The translations under genes and the position numbers were made by a program. The notes below the pieces were generated by a model. The model saw only the letters and a program-made list of their open reading frames with translations, did no database searches and had not been told where the DNA came from. From Fructobacillus pseudoficulneus (GTDB lineage Bacteria; Bacillota; Bacilli; Lactobacillales; Lactobacillaceae), in NCBI RefSeq assembly GCF_900108455.1, contig NZ_FNWS01000002.1, forward strand, positions 124,001-188,000: a stretch of 64,000 bases of DNA, read 5' to 3'. This document shows, one piece after another, positions 17,039-26,252 of this stretch. Within the stretch, counting starts at the first letter, position 1, and each line of letters opens with the position of its first letter.

Positions 17039-17067
17039 AATATACATCCTGTTGCACAATATGTCAA
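17039..17067 (-). promoter_or_regulatory. Promoter of the surface-protein gene at 15601
   Basis: TTGACA (17067-17062), 17-bp spacer, TATATT (17044-17039), about 40 nt before the ATG. Confidence 0.75.
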
Positions 17068-17094
17068 ATATATTTCTATAATTATTACATTTGT

Positions 17095-17141
17095 AAATAA
17101 ATGAGTCCCAAAACATATAACATTTTGGGACTCATTTATTT
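17095..17141. terminator. Long perfect inverted repeat, probable terminator of the 17159 gene
   Basis: Two perfectly complementary 19-nt arms (17095-17113 and 17123-17141) around a 9-nt loop, core GAGTCCCAAAA/TTTTGGGACTC with A/T-rich outer ends. It lies 17 nt after the stop codon at 17159. There is no long U-tract beyond the arm, so termination relies on the A/T-rich base of the stem. Confidence 0.7.
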
Positions 17142-17158
17142 ATGAAGTTTTTTATTTT

Positions 17159-18535
17159 TTAGTGTTGTTGCTTCTTATTTCGGAAAGCTAACAAACTAAT
17201 GCCGATTCCAGCAATCGCAAGAACTGCAACGGAATTAAAACCACGAACAAATTGTTCTGCGGTCTTTGGTAAGCTATTCTTAGTCTCTGAATCTGATTTT
17301 TCAGGTGTTGCTGCAGAAGATTGGCTACCAGTATCCGTAGAACTCGTATTGCTACTATTATCTGCACTTGATTGACTATTATTCGATTCATTAGTAGCCG
17401 ATGCTGCCGGAGCATCAATCAATGGAATTGAATTTAATTGAGTTGCTGCCTGTGAGATTAAATCATTAAAGCTAACACCATTGAATGTTCCATTACTTAT
17501 ATTAGCATAAGGAGTAGAATTTAGAGCCGTATCAACTTGCTTATTGAAATTATTTAACACATTTTCAATTTCTTGCTTATTAGCCACTTGACCATTGTTG
17601 GAAGATTTTGACTCTGCTGCCTGAGCAAGATAGCTAAGTACTGATTTCACTGCACTCTGGGCAACTTGCTGGTCACTACTATTCATAATCCCATCAGCGT
17701 ATGAATCATTATCCTCTGCCTTATCAAAGAAAGTCTCCAAATCCATTACGTAATCTTTTGAAGTAGCTTCCTCAATACCACTTTGAAAAGCATCTTGCTC
17801 ACCTTGCGACAACTTGCTCAAGTTAATCCAATTAGAAACATTTTGAATTGCGTGTGAAAGCCCTCCACCAATGTTGTAAACGTCTTGCGAAGCTGCACTA
17901 AAGTTAGTGGCAGCAGCATTTGCAGAATCACGGGTAGTTGCATCTTGTATTTTTTTAAGGGCTAAATTATAAAATGCAATAATATAATTCTTATCACGAT
18001 TCGATTTAATACCTGCTGCTTGTTCAACACCACTAACTTCAGACCACAAAACAGGGGTAGCTAGCGAATTAGCTATAGTAATTTTGTCTTGCAAAAGATT
18101 TAAAGCATTGGTAGCGTTTGTTGTTGCCGTATCAATATCCGCAGGTGTGTTAGCTGCTTCAATCGCTGCATTAGCAGACGACTGTGCTTCTTGAATCAAC
18201 TGAAAATAGGTTGGAATCCACACCGTCAAATCAATACCTGATGTATTATTTGGAGTATTAGTCATATTTTGATTATTAGTAGTATCAGTTGTAAGTGTGG
18301 CGTACAATCCTTGATAAAGCGACGAAATTTTTTGCTCCGCAGTTTGCTTATTTGCCTTAAGTGGATCAGTATCCAAAATAGCGGCACTCACCCTCGTCTC
18401 CGCCGGCAAGCCCACCGCGTGTTGCACACCAGTCGTCTCAAACAGTATTGCTGCTCCTAGGGTAACAATCGTTCCGAAGACCAGCCGTTTACCTGCTTTA
18501 AACATCTTATACTTTACGTTATTTTCCTGTCCCAT
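17159..18535 (-). CDS. Helical surface protein with KxYKxGKxW-like signal and LPKTA anchor
   Basis: A 458-residue paralogue of the 15601 product. It begins with KYKMFKAGKRLV, a hydrophobic core, and then a helical, Ala/Asn/Gln/Ser-rich ectodomain. It shares with its paralogue a block ending NSIPLIDAPA, followed by a Ser/Thr/Asn-rich low-complexity linker, SLPKTA, a hydrophobic helix and FRNKKQQH. Signal class and Ser/Thr richness fit proteins exported by SecA2/SecY2 and glycosylated by GtfA/GtfB; part of such a system is at the right end of the window. AGAGGTAAAGT precedes the ATG. Ligand and function are unknown. Confidence 0.8.
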   Translation of the reverse strand: MGQENNVKYKMFKAGKRLVFGTIVTLGAAILFETTGVQHAVGLPAETRVSAAILDTDPLKANKQTAEQKISSLYQGLYATLTTDTTNNQNMTNTPNNTSGIDLTVWIPTYFQLIQEAQSSANAAIEAANTPADIDTATTNATNALNLLQDKITIANSLATPVLWSEVSGVEQAAGIKSNRDKNYIIAFYNLALKKIQDATTRDSANAAATNFSAASQDVYNIGGGLSHAIQNVSNWINLSKLSQGEQDAFQSGIEEATSKDYVMDLETFFDKAEDNDSYADGIMNSSDQQVAQSAVKSVLSYLAQAAESKSSNNGQVANKQEIENVLNNFNKQVDTALNSTPYANISNGTFNGVSFNDLISQAATQLNSIPLIDAPAASATNESNNSQSSADNSSNTSSTDTGSQSSAATPEKSDSETKNSLPKTAEQFVRGFNSVAVLAIAGIGISLLAFRNKKQQH

Positions 18536-18573
18536 ACTTTACCTCTTTTCGAACCATTACAATTTACAACTAG

Positions 18574-18602
18574 AATATACCAATATGTTTCTAATATATC
18601 AA
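18574..18602 (-). promoter_or_regulatory. Promoter of the surface-protein gene at 17159
   Basis: TTGATA (18602-18597), 17-bp spacer ending TGG, TATATT (18579-18574). The -10 is identical to that of the paralogous gene. Confidence 0.6.
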
Positions 18603-18632
18603 TTTTATTTCGAAAAAGAGATTTGATGACAC

Positions 18633-18670
18633 AAAAAAAGCAACTCGCGCATTCCTGCGGGTTGCTTTTT
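18633..18670 (-). terminator. citP terminator
   Basis: AAAAAGCAAC (18635-18644) pairs with GTTGCTTTTT (18661-18670), with an inner CGC/GCG helix and U-run on the minus strand. Confidence 0.85.
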
Positions 18671-18690
18671 GTTTTAAAGTGTTTGAATGA

Positions 18691-20010
18691 TTAATGCCAA
18701 ACGGTAATCAAGACACCGGCGATAACCAAGACGATGGCTCCACCAATACGGTTACCCATTTGAGCAAAGGCAATCAAGTTCATCCGGTTGGCAGCTGACA
18801 AAACAGCAACGTTACCAGTTCCACCCATTGAGTTGTTAGCCAAACCAGCAGTAACTGATGCTTCGACTGGGTACAAACCAAAGAGCTTACCAAGCAAACC
18901 TGATACCAACGTAATCGTTACGATTGAGATGATAACCAAAACAGCTAATTGCCAAGTGAAGGCCTTCAACAATTGGTTCAAGTTCAACAAAGCCAGACCA
19001 ACACCAGCCAACAAAGCTTGTGTCATTGTCTTAACGATCAATTGACCGAACAAAACAGCTGAGTCTTCGTAGAAACGAGGAATGATACCAAGTGCCTTAG
19101 ACAAGATAGCGATCAAGATCAAGAAGGCGAAAGCGTTGATGCTTGGGAACAACTTGTTCAACATCGTTCCAACCATGTAGAAGGAAAGTGAAACCATCAT
19201 TCCGATCAACAAACGTTCGAAAGTAATCTTTGCCAAAGGACGTTCAGTAGTATCGATACCTTCTGAAACCTTCAACAATTCTCCTTGTCCATTCAACTTT
19301 GACTTCTTAGTGTTATCAACCAAGAAACCAGCGCCGATGATAGCCAACAAGTTTGACAAAACCAAAGGTGGGAACAATTGTGACAAGATTGGTCCTGATG
19401 AAACGTGCAAGGCAGTACCGTAGATACTTGAAAGTGGCACGATACCGGCTCCAACACCACCAGCCATCATTGGGAAGGCAACATACAATGCAGTGTGTGT
19501 GAAGCCAAGACCAAGCAATTGACCAGCAAATCCTACCACGAAGAATGTGATAATCATTGAACCAAAGGCAACTGGCAAGAAACGCACAGCTGACTTCAAC
19601 AACAACTTACGATCCATCTTCAAGATGGCCGAAATAATCAATGAAACAATATAGAACTCCAAGAAGTTAGAAGTGGAAATGAATCCCTTGATTGTTGTAA
19701 TTGTCTGCGTAGGAACTGCTCCAGTTCCTGCAAGAACGGCTCCCGCAATCGTTGCGAAAACTGACCCACCACCCAAGTATGAGCGGAAGATAGGTAAGTT
19801 GTTTCCAAGGTAGAAGAAAATTCCACCGAATACAACAAGGGCAAACAATGCCCCACCCATATTATTAGGCAAAATGCGCAAAGCAATGACAGTGATTAAC
19901 AAAAGAATCATAATTCCAAATGTCACACCGCCAATTCCAGCGATTTTTAAATTATTTTCAATTTTTGAAAAAATGCCCGACCCCTTTTCGGGGCTTAACT
20001 CTTCATCCAT
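18691..20010 (-). CDS. citP: Citrate/2-hydroxycarboxylate transporter (CitP type)
   Basis: 2HCT family carrier of 439 residues, about 11 hydrophobic segments. It has both family loops (GGVGAGIVPL and NNSMGGTGNVAVL) and the Arg in AFAQMGNRIGGA shown in CitP to bind substrate. Its place at the end of the citrate locus makes citrate uptake, with citrate-lactate exchange, the natural role. It appears to have its own promoter (extended -10 TGCTACAAT at 20052-20057) and terminator, and so can be transcribed apart from the lyase genes. Start: AGGAGAACACTA before ATG. Confidence 0.88.
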   Translation of the reverse strand: MDEELSPEKGSGIFSKIENNLKIAGIGGVTFGIMILLLITVIALRILPNNMGGALFALVVFGGIFFYLGNNLPIFRSYLGGGSVFATIAGAVLAGTGAVPTQTITTIKGFISTSNFLEFYIVSLIISAILKMDRKLLLKSAVRFLPVAFGSMIITFFVVGFAGQLLGLGFTHTALYVAFPMMAGGVGAGIVPLSSIYGTALHVSSGPILSQLFPPLVLSNLLAIIGAGFLVDNTKKSKLNGQGELLKVSEGIDTTERPLAKITFERLLIGMMVSLSFYMVGTMLNKLFPSINAFAFLILIAILSKALGIIPRFYEDSAVLFGQLIVKTMTQALLAGVGLALLNLNQLLKAFTWQLAVLVIISIVTITLVSGLLGKLFGLYPVEASVTAGLANNSMGGTGNVAVLSAANRMNLIAFAQMGNRIGGAIVLVIAGVLITVWH

Positions 20011-20097
20011 TAGTGTTCTCCTGTGTTTTTAGTGCTTTTGAATGCTTTATTATTGTAGCACTTATTTAAATTATTTTGTACCGCTTTTTTTAATTTT

Positions 20098-20886
20098 TTA
20101 AGATAAAAAGGTTAAAATTTCGTTATTAAATTCTTCTGGAGACTCCAGGTGTGGCAAATGTCCGGTATTTGGGATAACAACTACTTTTGAACTTTTGTTA
20201 AACATTCCCTCAAAGTCGTGATAATAACCGGGTTTGCAGAGCGGTGAGGCCCCACCAGCCACAAAGAGAGTTGGCAAGGTACAATCATACAAATCACCGC
20301 GCCAGTCTTCCAACAGGTGGTTTCGGAGCAATGGATAGACCAAATCAAAGTTAAACGGTGCCGCATCCTTTTCCTTTTGCAACATCGCCTTAAAGTCATC
20401 GGCCACAGGCGTCACCGTCAGTCGCTGCTTCAAAAATGTTGGCGCCACCATATCAAAAGTCATCCAGTTCAAGCCCTTGATCCCGGCTGACCAAGTATCA
20501 TCATTCAACAGCTTTGGCGTTTCATCAACAATCACCAGTTGCTTTAGCCGCTGTTCGCCAAAGAGCGAAAGATAGGCCCAAATCACTGACCCACCCATCG
20601 AGTGGCCAAACAACGTGATATCCTGCAGGTCAAGCAAGGTAATCAACTCCTGTAAGTCAGTTGCCAACCGTGAGACTCTGAGGTTCTTACTCGTCCGCTC
20701 TGAGCGGCCATGGGAGCGCCAATCCATTGTGACAACGCGGTAGCCTTGTTCCTGCAACAAAGTAACCTGGTTAGCCCATTCGGCCTGAATACCAGAAAAA
20801 CCAGATACCAGCACCGCTACCGGCCCTTGTCCCTCATGGTCTTGATAATTAATCGAAACGCCATCAGTTGTTTTAAAGAATGCCAT
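20098..20886 (-). CDS. Alpha/beta hydrolase inside the citrate locus
   Basis: A 262-residue alpha/beta-hydrolase fold protein. The nucleophile elbow is GHSMGGS (Ser near 94), an oxyanion region is VSGFSG, and the general base His lies in NTGHLPHLESPEEF near the end; an Asp in the second-to-last strand region completes a triad. The natural substrate is unknown; esterase, lipase and haloperoxidase-like relatives exist. It starts 12 nt downstream of citXG and is surely cotranscribed with it, before citP. An alpha/beta hydrolase is not a known need of citrate lyase chemistry, so a role there is speculation. Confidence 0.85.
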   Translation of the reverse strand: MAFFKTTDGVSINYQDHEGQGPVAVLVSGFSGIQAEWANQVTLLQEQGYRVVTMDWRSHGRSERTSKNLRVSRLATDLQELITLLDLQDITLFGHSMGGSVIWAYLSLFGEQRLKQLVIVDETPKLLNDDTWSAGIKGLNWMTFDMVAPTFLKQRLTVTPVADDFKAMLQKEKDAAPFNFDLVYPLLRNHLLEDWRGDLYDCTLPTLFVAGGASPLCKPGYYHDFEGMFNKSSKVVVIPNTGHLPHLESPEEFNNEILTFLS

Positions 20887-20898
20887 TACTCTCTCCTT

Positions 20899-22305
20899 TT
20901 ACAGTAAGCCAGTCAGTCGGCCGATAAAGACCGTTAAAATCAAATAATCCGCTGCCCCACCAATACTCAAATGTTGGTCGATAAATTGCTGGTCCAGGTC
21001 CTCCAAGAAGGCCATACCTTCTGGCGTGGTTGCCCCACCGAGCTTTTGATAATCTAAGGTCCACTGCCGCATTTGTTCGACGATTGCCGGATCACCCGCT
21101 CGCTTAATCAGCGTGGAATCCTCAATTGCCCCAGCTAACGCCATCAACGTATCCAACAAACGTTGGTTAACCGTTCCCTGGCTTTGACGTAGGGTTGGCA
21201 AACCAACTTGACTCAGCGCTAACAAGCCGTCCTGGACTTCGCCACGCACACCGGTCAGTTGATAGCGGCGGTACTGGCTTTCGCCGGCCGTTTCCTGTTG
21301 GGCTGCGACTTGTTCGGCCAAGTCTTTGGCAACCATGTCAGCGCCAATTTGCCGGACAATTTCTTGAACGGCTGACAAAGTCGTTGTCTGGTCGCCCCTA
21401 GTAGCGTAGGCGTAGGCCGCTATGAGAATCCCCAGGGTGAAAATCGCGCCCTTGTGGGTGTTGACCCCATCCGTCGCAGCAAACATCTCTTGCTCCGCCT
21501 GGATTCCAACAGGGCGAATTTCAGCTAATAACGCCGTTAAATCCGTCCCAGCAAAGGCCCGACCATGTTGGTAAACCGTGCGAAAATATGGTTCTAAGGC
21601 CAGACTTGAATCGATAAAAGTAAAGGCGGTCATGTCGTGATGGGCCCCAAGTGAAACAGGGTCAACCAAGCCAGGCTTAGGTGTCGCCGTCACCTCGTAC
21701 AGGCAAGCGGCCAAGGCTGCTCGCACCGTTTGGTCTTCATTCCAAACAGGAATAACCGGATCGACCACAAAGTAATCCAGGTACATCGCCTCAATCGCCT
21801 CATGTAAATCAGCAAAGTCATGACGACCGGCTTTGGCACAATACTTCGCCGGTTGGTCACAGACTAAACATTGACGGGGCGCAAATCCCAGGTCTTCCCG
21901 TGATAATTGATAAGAATCGGCCGTGGCCGCCATCACATCGCTGTCAAATAACCGGCCTAGGGCATAGTCTTGCTCAAAGGCCATCGTCACCCGCTTCACA
22001 GCCGTCAGGTCCCCATCAACGACCAAAAAGCCTTCCGGCCCCGTCATCCGTTCGATGCCAAGCCAGACTTTTTGGAGGGGAAAGTCTTTCAGGTCAGCCT
22101 GAAGAACTTGCCAACCGGCTCGAAAAATCTGTTGGATGGCTGGACTGTTTTTCACTTCACCAGGAATATTTAATTTTACGGCTACCACCACCGCATTTGG
22201 AAAGCTTTGTTCCAAAAAGTTTTGGCTTTGGGACCGCCAATCGCGGTTATCTAAAACTTGTGCTAAGTCCACCGCTTTTCCACCGGCAAATACCTGCTTT
22301 GTCAT
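20899..22305 (-). CDS. citG: CitX-CitG fusion: apo-citrate lyase phosphoribosyl-dephospho-CoA transferase / triphosphoribosyl-dephospho-CoA synthase
   Basis: Makes and attaches the prosthetic group of citrate lyase. Residues 1-~185 are CitX-like (KLNIPGEVK and the RQCLVCDQPAKYC Cys cluster), transferring the group to the acyl carrier CitD. Residues ~190-468 are CitG-like (TPKPGLVDPVSLGAHHDM and GVNTHKGAIFTLG), building 2'-(5''-triphosphoribosyl)-3'-dephospho-CoA. In several bacteria these are two genes; here they are one polypeptide of 468 residues. It is separated from citF by a terminator and has its own extended -10 promoter, so it heads a second unit with the hydrolase. Confidence 0.92.
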   Translation of the reverse strand: MTKQVFAGGKAVDLAQVLDNRDWRSQSQNFLEQSFPNAVVVAVKLNIPGEVKNSPAIQQIFRAGWQVLQADLKDFPLQKVWLGIERMTGPEGFLVVDGDLTAVKRVTMAFEQDYALGRLFDSDVMAATADSYQLSREDLGFAPRQCLVCDQPAKYCAKAGRHDFADLHEAIEAMYLDYFVVDPVIPVWNEDQTVRAALAACLYEVTATPKPGLVDPVSLGAHHDMTAFTFIDSSLALEPYFRTVYQHGRAFAGTDLTALLAEIRPVGIQAEQEMFAATDGVNTHKGAIFTLGILIAAYAYATRGDQTTTLSAVQEIVRQIGADMVAKDLAEQVAAQQETAGESQYRRYQLTGVRGEVQDGLLALSQVGLPTLRQSQGTVNQRLLDTLMALAGAIEDSTLIKRAGDPAIVEQMRQWTLDYQKLGGATTPEGMAFLEDLDQQFIDQHLSIGGAADYLILTVFIGRLTGLL

Positions 22306-22376
22306 TCATACTCCCCTTTTTACAGCGCTGATCTTCACGCAGAAAACTTCAAAAATTGATTTTATCACATATGTAC

Positions 22377-22401
22377 CCGGACAACGTCCGGATTTATTGT
22401 A
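22377..22401 (-). promoter_or_regulatory. citXG promoter (-10) and leader hairpin
   Basis: Extended -10 TGGTACAAT (TACAAT 22401-22396) without a clear -35, followed in the transcript by CCGGAC-GTT-GTCCGG (22377-22391). Confidence 0.5.
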
Positions 22402-22417
22402 CCAAAAGGCAAACAAA

Positions 22418-22447
22418 CAAAAAGGCCAGGATAACCCGGCCCTTTTT
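22418..22447 (-). terminator. Terminator of mae-citCDEF after citF
   Basis: AAAAAGGCC pairs with GGCCCTTTTT with an inner GG/CC pair, just 10 nt after the citF stop. A full intrinsic terminator inside the citrate locus separates the lyase subunit genes from citXG. Confidence 0.85.
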
Positions 22448-22456
22448 ATTGAAGCA

Positions 22457-23995
22457 TTAGTCCTTAACTTCTTTAATCACATCGATCAAAGTACCATCAC
22501 GGTATTCAGCCAAGGCAACAACACGGTCAGTGAATTGCAATGGTTGTGCCTTACCAACAAGCTTTTCAGCCTTTTGTTGTAATTCTTCAATAGTGAAGAT
22601 TGGCAAACCAGGAACCTTTGACAACGTATCAACCAAGTCTTGACGCTTAGGGTTGATAGCGATACCAACTTCAGTAACCAATACATCGATTGAGTCACCA
22701 GGAGTGATAACAGTTGTGACGTCAGGAACGATTGTGGCAATACGACCACGAACCAATGGTGCTGAAATGATTGTCAACTTTGACGTAGCGGCATCTTGGT
22801 GACCACCAATGGCACCACGGATAACACCGTCAGAACCAGACATAACGTTAACGTTGAACTTTGTATCAATTTCCAAAGCAGACAAGATTGAAACATCCAA
22901 CTTGTCAACCATGGCACCCTTGTTAGCAGGGTCAGCATACCATGAAGCATCGATTTCTTGTTGGTTAGCGTCGTTCTTCATTGAAGAAGCGGCACCCTTA
23001 TCGAAGTCTTGCACATCCATGATGCGGCCAACAAGACCTTCGTTCAACAAGTCAACAGTTGGCTTTGTGATACCACCAAGAGCAAATGATGCCTTGATTT
23101 GGTTTTCAATCATTGAGTTACGCAAGAAACGCGTAACGGCCAAGGCAGCCCCACCAGAACCAGTCTGGAATGAGAAGCCATCCTTGAAGTATGGTGAATG
23201 AGTAATAACATCATTAACCATTTCGGCAATTTGCAATTCCTTAGGATCCTTAGTGAAACGAGTTGCACCAGAACCAATCTTGTCAGGATCTCCAACCTTG
23301 TCGACCTTAACAACATAGTCAACTTGCGTTTGCTTGATTGAAGCAGGTGTGTTTGGGTATGGCATCAAGCTGTCGGTAACCAAAACAACCTTGTTAGCAA
23401 ATTGAGCATCGATCAAAGCGTATCCCAATGAACCGAAGGCAGCATCACCGTTCATACCGTTGGCGTTACCCATTTCATCGGCGTTTGGCACACCCAAGAA
23501 AGCAACGTCAATCTTAACTGCACCTTCTTCGATGGCACGAGCACGGCCACCGTGAGAACGGAAGATAACAGGGTTCTTCAAGGCACCGTGAGAAACGGCA
23601 TCACCCAATGAACCACGCATACCTGATGACGTGATGTTGGTAACAGTACCCTTTTGGATAGCTTCAACAACGATATCGTTCATCACGTTTGTCAATGATG
23701 AAGGTGCCAAAGTCAAATCCTTGTAACCTGCATCGATAATTTCACGCATCACCATGTTGAAGACGAAGTCACCTTCACGGAAGTGGTGGTGGAATGAAAT
23801 GGTCATACCATCTTTAACAGTTTCTGAAACAACCTTCTTGATTGATTCAACAACCTTTGAAGGTCCAACTTGTGCAGTCACCTTTGGTGCTACACGTTGA
23901 ATTTCGGGGTTACCAAAATCAACTGTCTTGAAGCCTTCGTAGTTATGGTCTTTTAAAATTTGGTCCGGAATTTCCCGGTTGACATTATTTTTCAA
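22457..23995 (-). CDS. citF: Citrate lyase alpha subunit (citrate:acetyl-ACP transferase)
   Basis: Transfers the acetyl-ACP carrier onto citrate, releasing acetate. At 512 residues from the TTG at 23995 it has the usual length. Typical segments are [20 protein letters not shown] and [16 protein letters not shown]. The TTG is chosen because GGAGG lies 9 nt upstream and because the protein then begins [12 protein letters not shown], as expected; an in-frame ATG lies 6 codons earlier. It overlaps the citE stop by 11 nt, fitting translational coupling for subunit balance. Codon choice (AAC, AAG, GGT, GAA, TTG-rich) suggests high expression, like citE, citD and mae. Confidence 0.93.
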   Translation of the reverse strand: MKNNVNREIPDQILKDHNYEGFKTVDFGNPEIQRVAPKVTAQVGPSKVVESIKKVVSETVKDGMTISFHHHFREGDFVFNMVMREIIDAGYKDLTLAPSSLTNVMNDIVVEAIQKGTVTNITSSGMRGSLGDAVSHGALKNPVIFRSHGGRARAIEEGAVKIDVAFLGVPNADEMGNANGMNGDAAFGSLGYALIDAQFANKVVLVTDSLMPYPNTPASIKQTQVDYVVKVDKVGDPDKIGSGATRFTKDPKELQIAEMVNDVITHSPYFKDGFSFQTGSGGAALAVTRFLRNSMIENQIKASFALGGITKPTVDLLNEGLVGRIMDVQDFDKGAASSMKNDANQQEIDASWYADPANKGAMVDKLDVSILSALEIDTKFNVNVMSGSDGVIRGAIGGHQDAATSKLTIISAPLVRGRIATIVPDVTTVITPGDSIDVLVTEVGIAINPKRQDLVDTLSKVPGLPIFTIEELQQKAEKLVGKAQPLQFTDRVVALAEYRDGTLIDVIKEVKD

Positions 23996-24896
23996 CGTAG
24001 TTTCCCTCCGCATCAACAAGGTTGTTAGCCTTAGCCAACTTCATTACGCGTTCAGCACGCAATACAACAGGACGGTCAACCATTTGACCGTTCATAGCGA
24101 TAACACCTGAACCCTTGCGCTTTGCTTCTTCGATAGCAGCAATCACGTTTTGAGCGTTCAAAATTTCCTTTTGAGTAGGTGCATAAACTTTGTTAACCGT
24201 CGCAATTTGACGAGGGTTAATCAAAGACTTACCGTCGTAACCCAACTGGTGGATAAACTTCGTTTCGCGTTCGAAGCCTTCCATGTCATCCAAGTCAGTA
24301 AAGACAGTATCGAATGCGGCAATACCAGCGGCACGGGCTGCGTGCAAGATGGCGTTACGTGCATACAACAATTCTTGACCGTCAGGGTAACGGTGAGTCT
24401 TCATATCAGTCGTGTAATCTTCGGCTGACAAGGCGATTCCGATCATGCGATCAGAAGCTGAGGCGATTTCGTAGGCATTAACAACACCCATAGCTGATTC
24501 GATGGCAGCCATCAAGTGAGTTGAGCCAACTTCGCGACCGAATTCCTTTTCGGCAGCTTCTACCAAGTTTTCCAATTCGTGGATCATGTCGGCGTTTTCC
24601 GTCTTTGGCAAACGGATAACATCGATACCGGCCTTAACCATAGCCTTGATATCATTTTCGTAGAAAGGTGTGTCCAAACCGTTGATACGAACAACCAATT
24701 CGGCGTCTCCGTAATCAAAAGTTTGCAATGCTTCGTATACCAAGAAACGAGCTGAATCCTTCTCGTTCATGTTAACGGCATCTTCCAAATCAAACATGAT
24801 TGAATCAACACCGAAAATACCAGCATCCTTAATCAAACCAGGGTTGTTACCTGGCACGAACATCATTGTTCGGCGTAAACGTTCGTCTGCAGCCAT
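23985..24896 (-). CDS. citE: Citrate lyase beta subunit (citryl-ACP lyase)
   Basis: Cleaves citryl-ACP to oxaloacetate and acetyl-ACP. From the ATG at 24896 it is 303 residues. The HpcH/HpaI-type barrel is clear: [19 protein letters not shown] (metal-binding Glu/Asp), [12 protein letters not shown] (CoA-binding Arg), [10 protein letters not shown] (metal Glu) and [10 protein letters not shown]. The frame is open 5 codons further, but the chosen ATG overlaps the citD stop (TAATG) and has GGGAGG 8 nt upstream. Mg-dependent. Forms the alpha-beta-gamma complex with CitF and CitD. Confidence 0.95.
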   Translation of the reverse strand: MAADERLRRTMMFVPGNNPGLIKDAGIFGVDSIMFDLEDAVNMNEKDSARFLVYEALQTFDYGDAELVVRINGLDTPFYENDIKAMVKAGIDVIRLPKTENADMIHELENLVEAAEKEFGREVGSTHLMAAIESAMGVVNAYEIASASDRMIGIALSAEDYTTDMKTHRYPDGQELLYARNAILHAARAAGIAAFDTVFTDLDDMEGFERETKFIHQLGYDGKSLINPRQIATVNKVYAPTQKEILNAQNVIAAIEEAKRKGSGVIAMNGQMVDRPVVLRAERVMKLAKANNLVDAEGNYVEK

Positions 24897-25189
24897 TAGA
24901 GTACCTCCCACTGTGGTTGATCAGCAATGTCCAAGGCGCGTTGCGCTGCCGTGATGGCGCGAGCCTTGATAACAGGTGTCAAAGCACCCTTATCAACAAC
25001 CTTTACCAAAACGTTGTCGATGCCAAATGCATCCAAAACTGCCTTGATGGTTGCCTTGATGTCGTCACCAAATTGCTTGGCAACGTCTGACGTTAAGTCA
25101 AACTCAATTCCCTTTGTTCCTTGGCTCAGCATGATTTGGAGATCAGATGATTCCAAAGTGCCGGCCATGGCCGTCTTCTTAATTTCCAT
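24896..25189 (-). CDS. citD: Citrate lyase acyl carrier protein (gamma subunit)
   Basis: Small (97-residue) carrier that holds the phosphoribosyl-dephospho-CoA arm. The attachment Ser is in AGTLESSDLQIML near residue 14, as in other CitD proteins. It overlaps the citC stop by 11 nt at its start and the citE ATG by 1 nt at its end. The arm is added by CitXG and acetylated by CitC. Confidence 0.95.
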   Translation of the reverse strand: MEIKKTAMAGTLESSDLQIMLSQGTKGIEFDLTSDVAKQFGDDIKATIKAVLDAFGIDNVLVKVVDKGALTPVIKARAITAAQRALDIADQPQWEVL

Positions 25190-26243
25190 TAATATTTTGT
25201 CCTTTCGTAATCCGGTTCTGTAGTTCAGCCAGGTGATCTTGGATAAATTTGGCAGTCGTTTTCGGTACCAAATGTGTCAGCTGATCAAGCTGCCCTTCTT
25301 TGATCAAGGCGCGCACCGCCGTGGCGGTCACTACTTGCTCCGAATCGGTTTGAGTTAAACGAGGTACTTCTTTAACAGTCACTTCTGGTGGCAAAATCGC
25401 CATCAGCGTTTCATTATAAAGGGCTGTTGTGTGTGACTTTGGTTCGGTTCCCAAGTACCGGGTTTGGATTCCCAGTGGCTTGGCAATCTGTTCTTTAAAC
25501 AAAGAAGCATCCAGGGCCGTTTGATAACGGATGGCTTGGTCTTGATCCTTAATAAAGTATGCTGGAAATGACAGGTAAGAAACCATGTAGTCTCCACCGT
25601 TCACAACCACGACATTATCAAGGTCAGCCGTTCCTTCTTGAACCAACTTCGTCCGCTCTGCCGTCGCAAACAAGGAAACGTCCTGGTTCACAACGAAGAC
25701 GTAGACAAAGTCATTTTGCTGAGCCGCTTGCTCAACCAAGTAACGGTGTCCCTTAGTAAAGGGATTGGCATTCATCACGATACTGGCAACTGTCTGAGCC
25801 GATTCAGGCTTCTTTGGCAAATTAGCCCGATAAGTCGTAATGTTTGGCGTTCCCTTTTCAAGAATCAGCCCATAGTCTGTCTTGGCCAAAGTGTTAAAAC
25901 CAACATGTTCAAAACTCTGTTGGTACTGCGGCTTGGTAAAGACAAAAATTTGAAAATGACCAGCTTGCGCTAACGCCATCTCAAGAGCTGAAACCACTTG
26001 GTTGAATCGAGCACCAGAGGCACCCGAACCATCATCCAAGACGGCAATGTATTTGATTGTCTTGCCAGCAATCGAACCCGTTCCAACCAGCTGGTCTCGG
26101 TCATCATACAAACCAAGCGTCTGGTCAATCGTGTCGACTTCTTTGTCGGCGAAAACAGTAATACCGCGGTCAGCTAAGAATTGCTGCCAGGCTTTTTTAC
26201 TGACCGGGTTGTTCAGATAAATATCTCTAATCGTATCGGTCAT
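25179..26243 (-). CDS. citC: [Citrate (pro-3S)-lyase] ligase
   Basis: Activates citrate lyase by ATP-dependent acetylation of the CitD arm. At 354 residues it has the N-terminal GNAT-like part (about 1-130, with GSIAGKTIKYIAVLDDGSG) and a C-terminal nucleotidyltransferase part starting MNANPFTKGHRYLVEQA, the T/HxGH-type motif near residue 160. It starts 9 nt after mae and overlaps citD, so it lies inside the same operon. Confidence 0.94.
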   Translation of the reverse strand: MTDTIRDIYLNNPVSKKAWQQFLADRGITVFADKEVDTIDQTLGLYDDRDQLVGTGSIAGKTIKYIAVLDDGSGASGARFNQVVSALEMALAQAGHFQIFVFTKPQYQQSFEHVGFNTLAKTDYGLILEKGTPNITTYRANLPKKPESAQTVASIVMNANPFTKGHRYLVEQAAQQNDFVYVFVVNQDVSLFATAERTKLVQEGTADLDNVVVVNGGDYMVSYLSFPAYFIKDQDQAIRYQTALDASLFKEQIAKPLGIQTRYLGTEPKSHTTALYNETLMAILPPEVTVKEVPRLTQTDSEQVVTATAVRALIKEGQLDQLTHLVPKTTAKFIQDHLAELQNRITKGQNINGN

Positions 26244-26252
26244 AATAAATCC

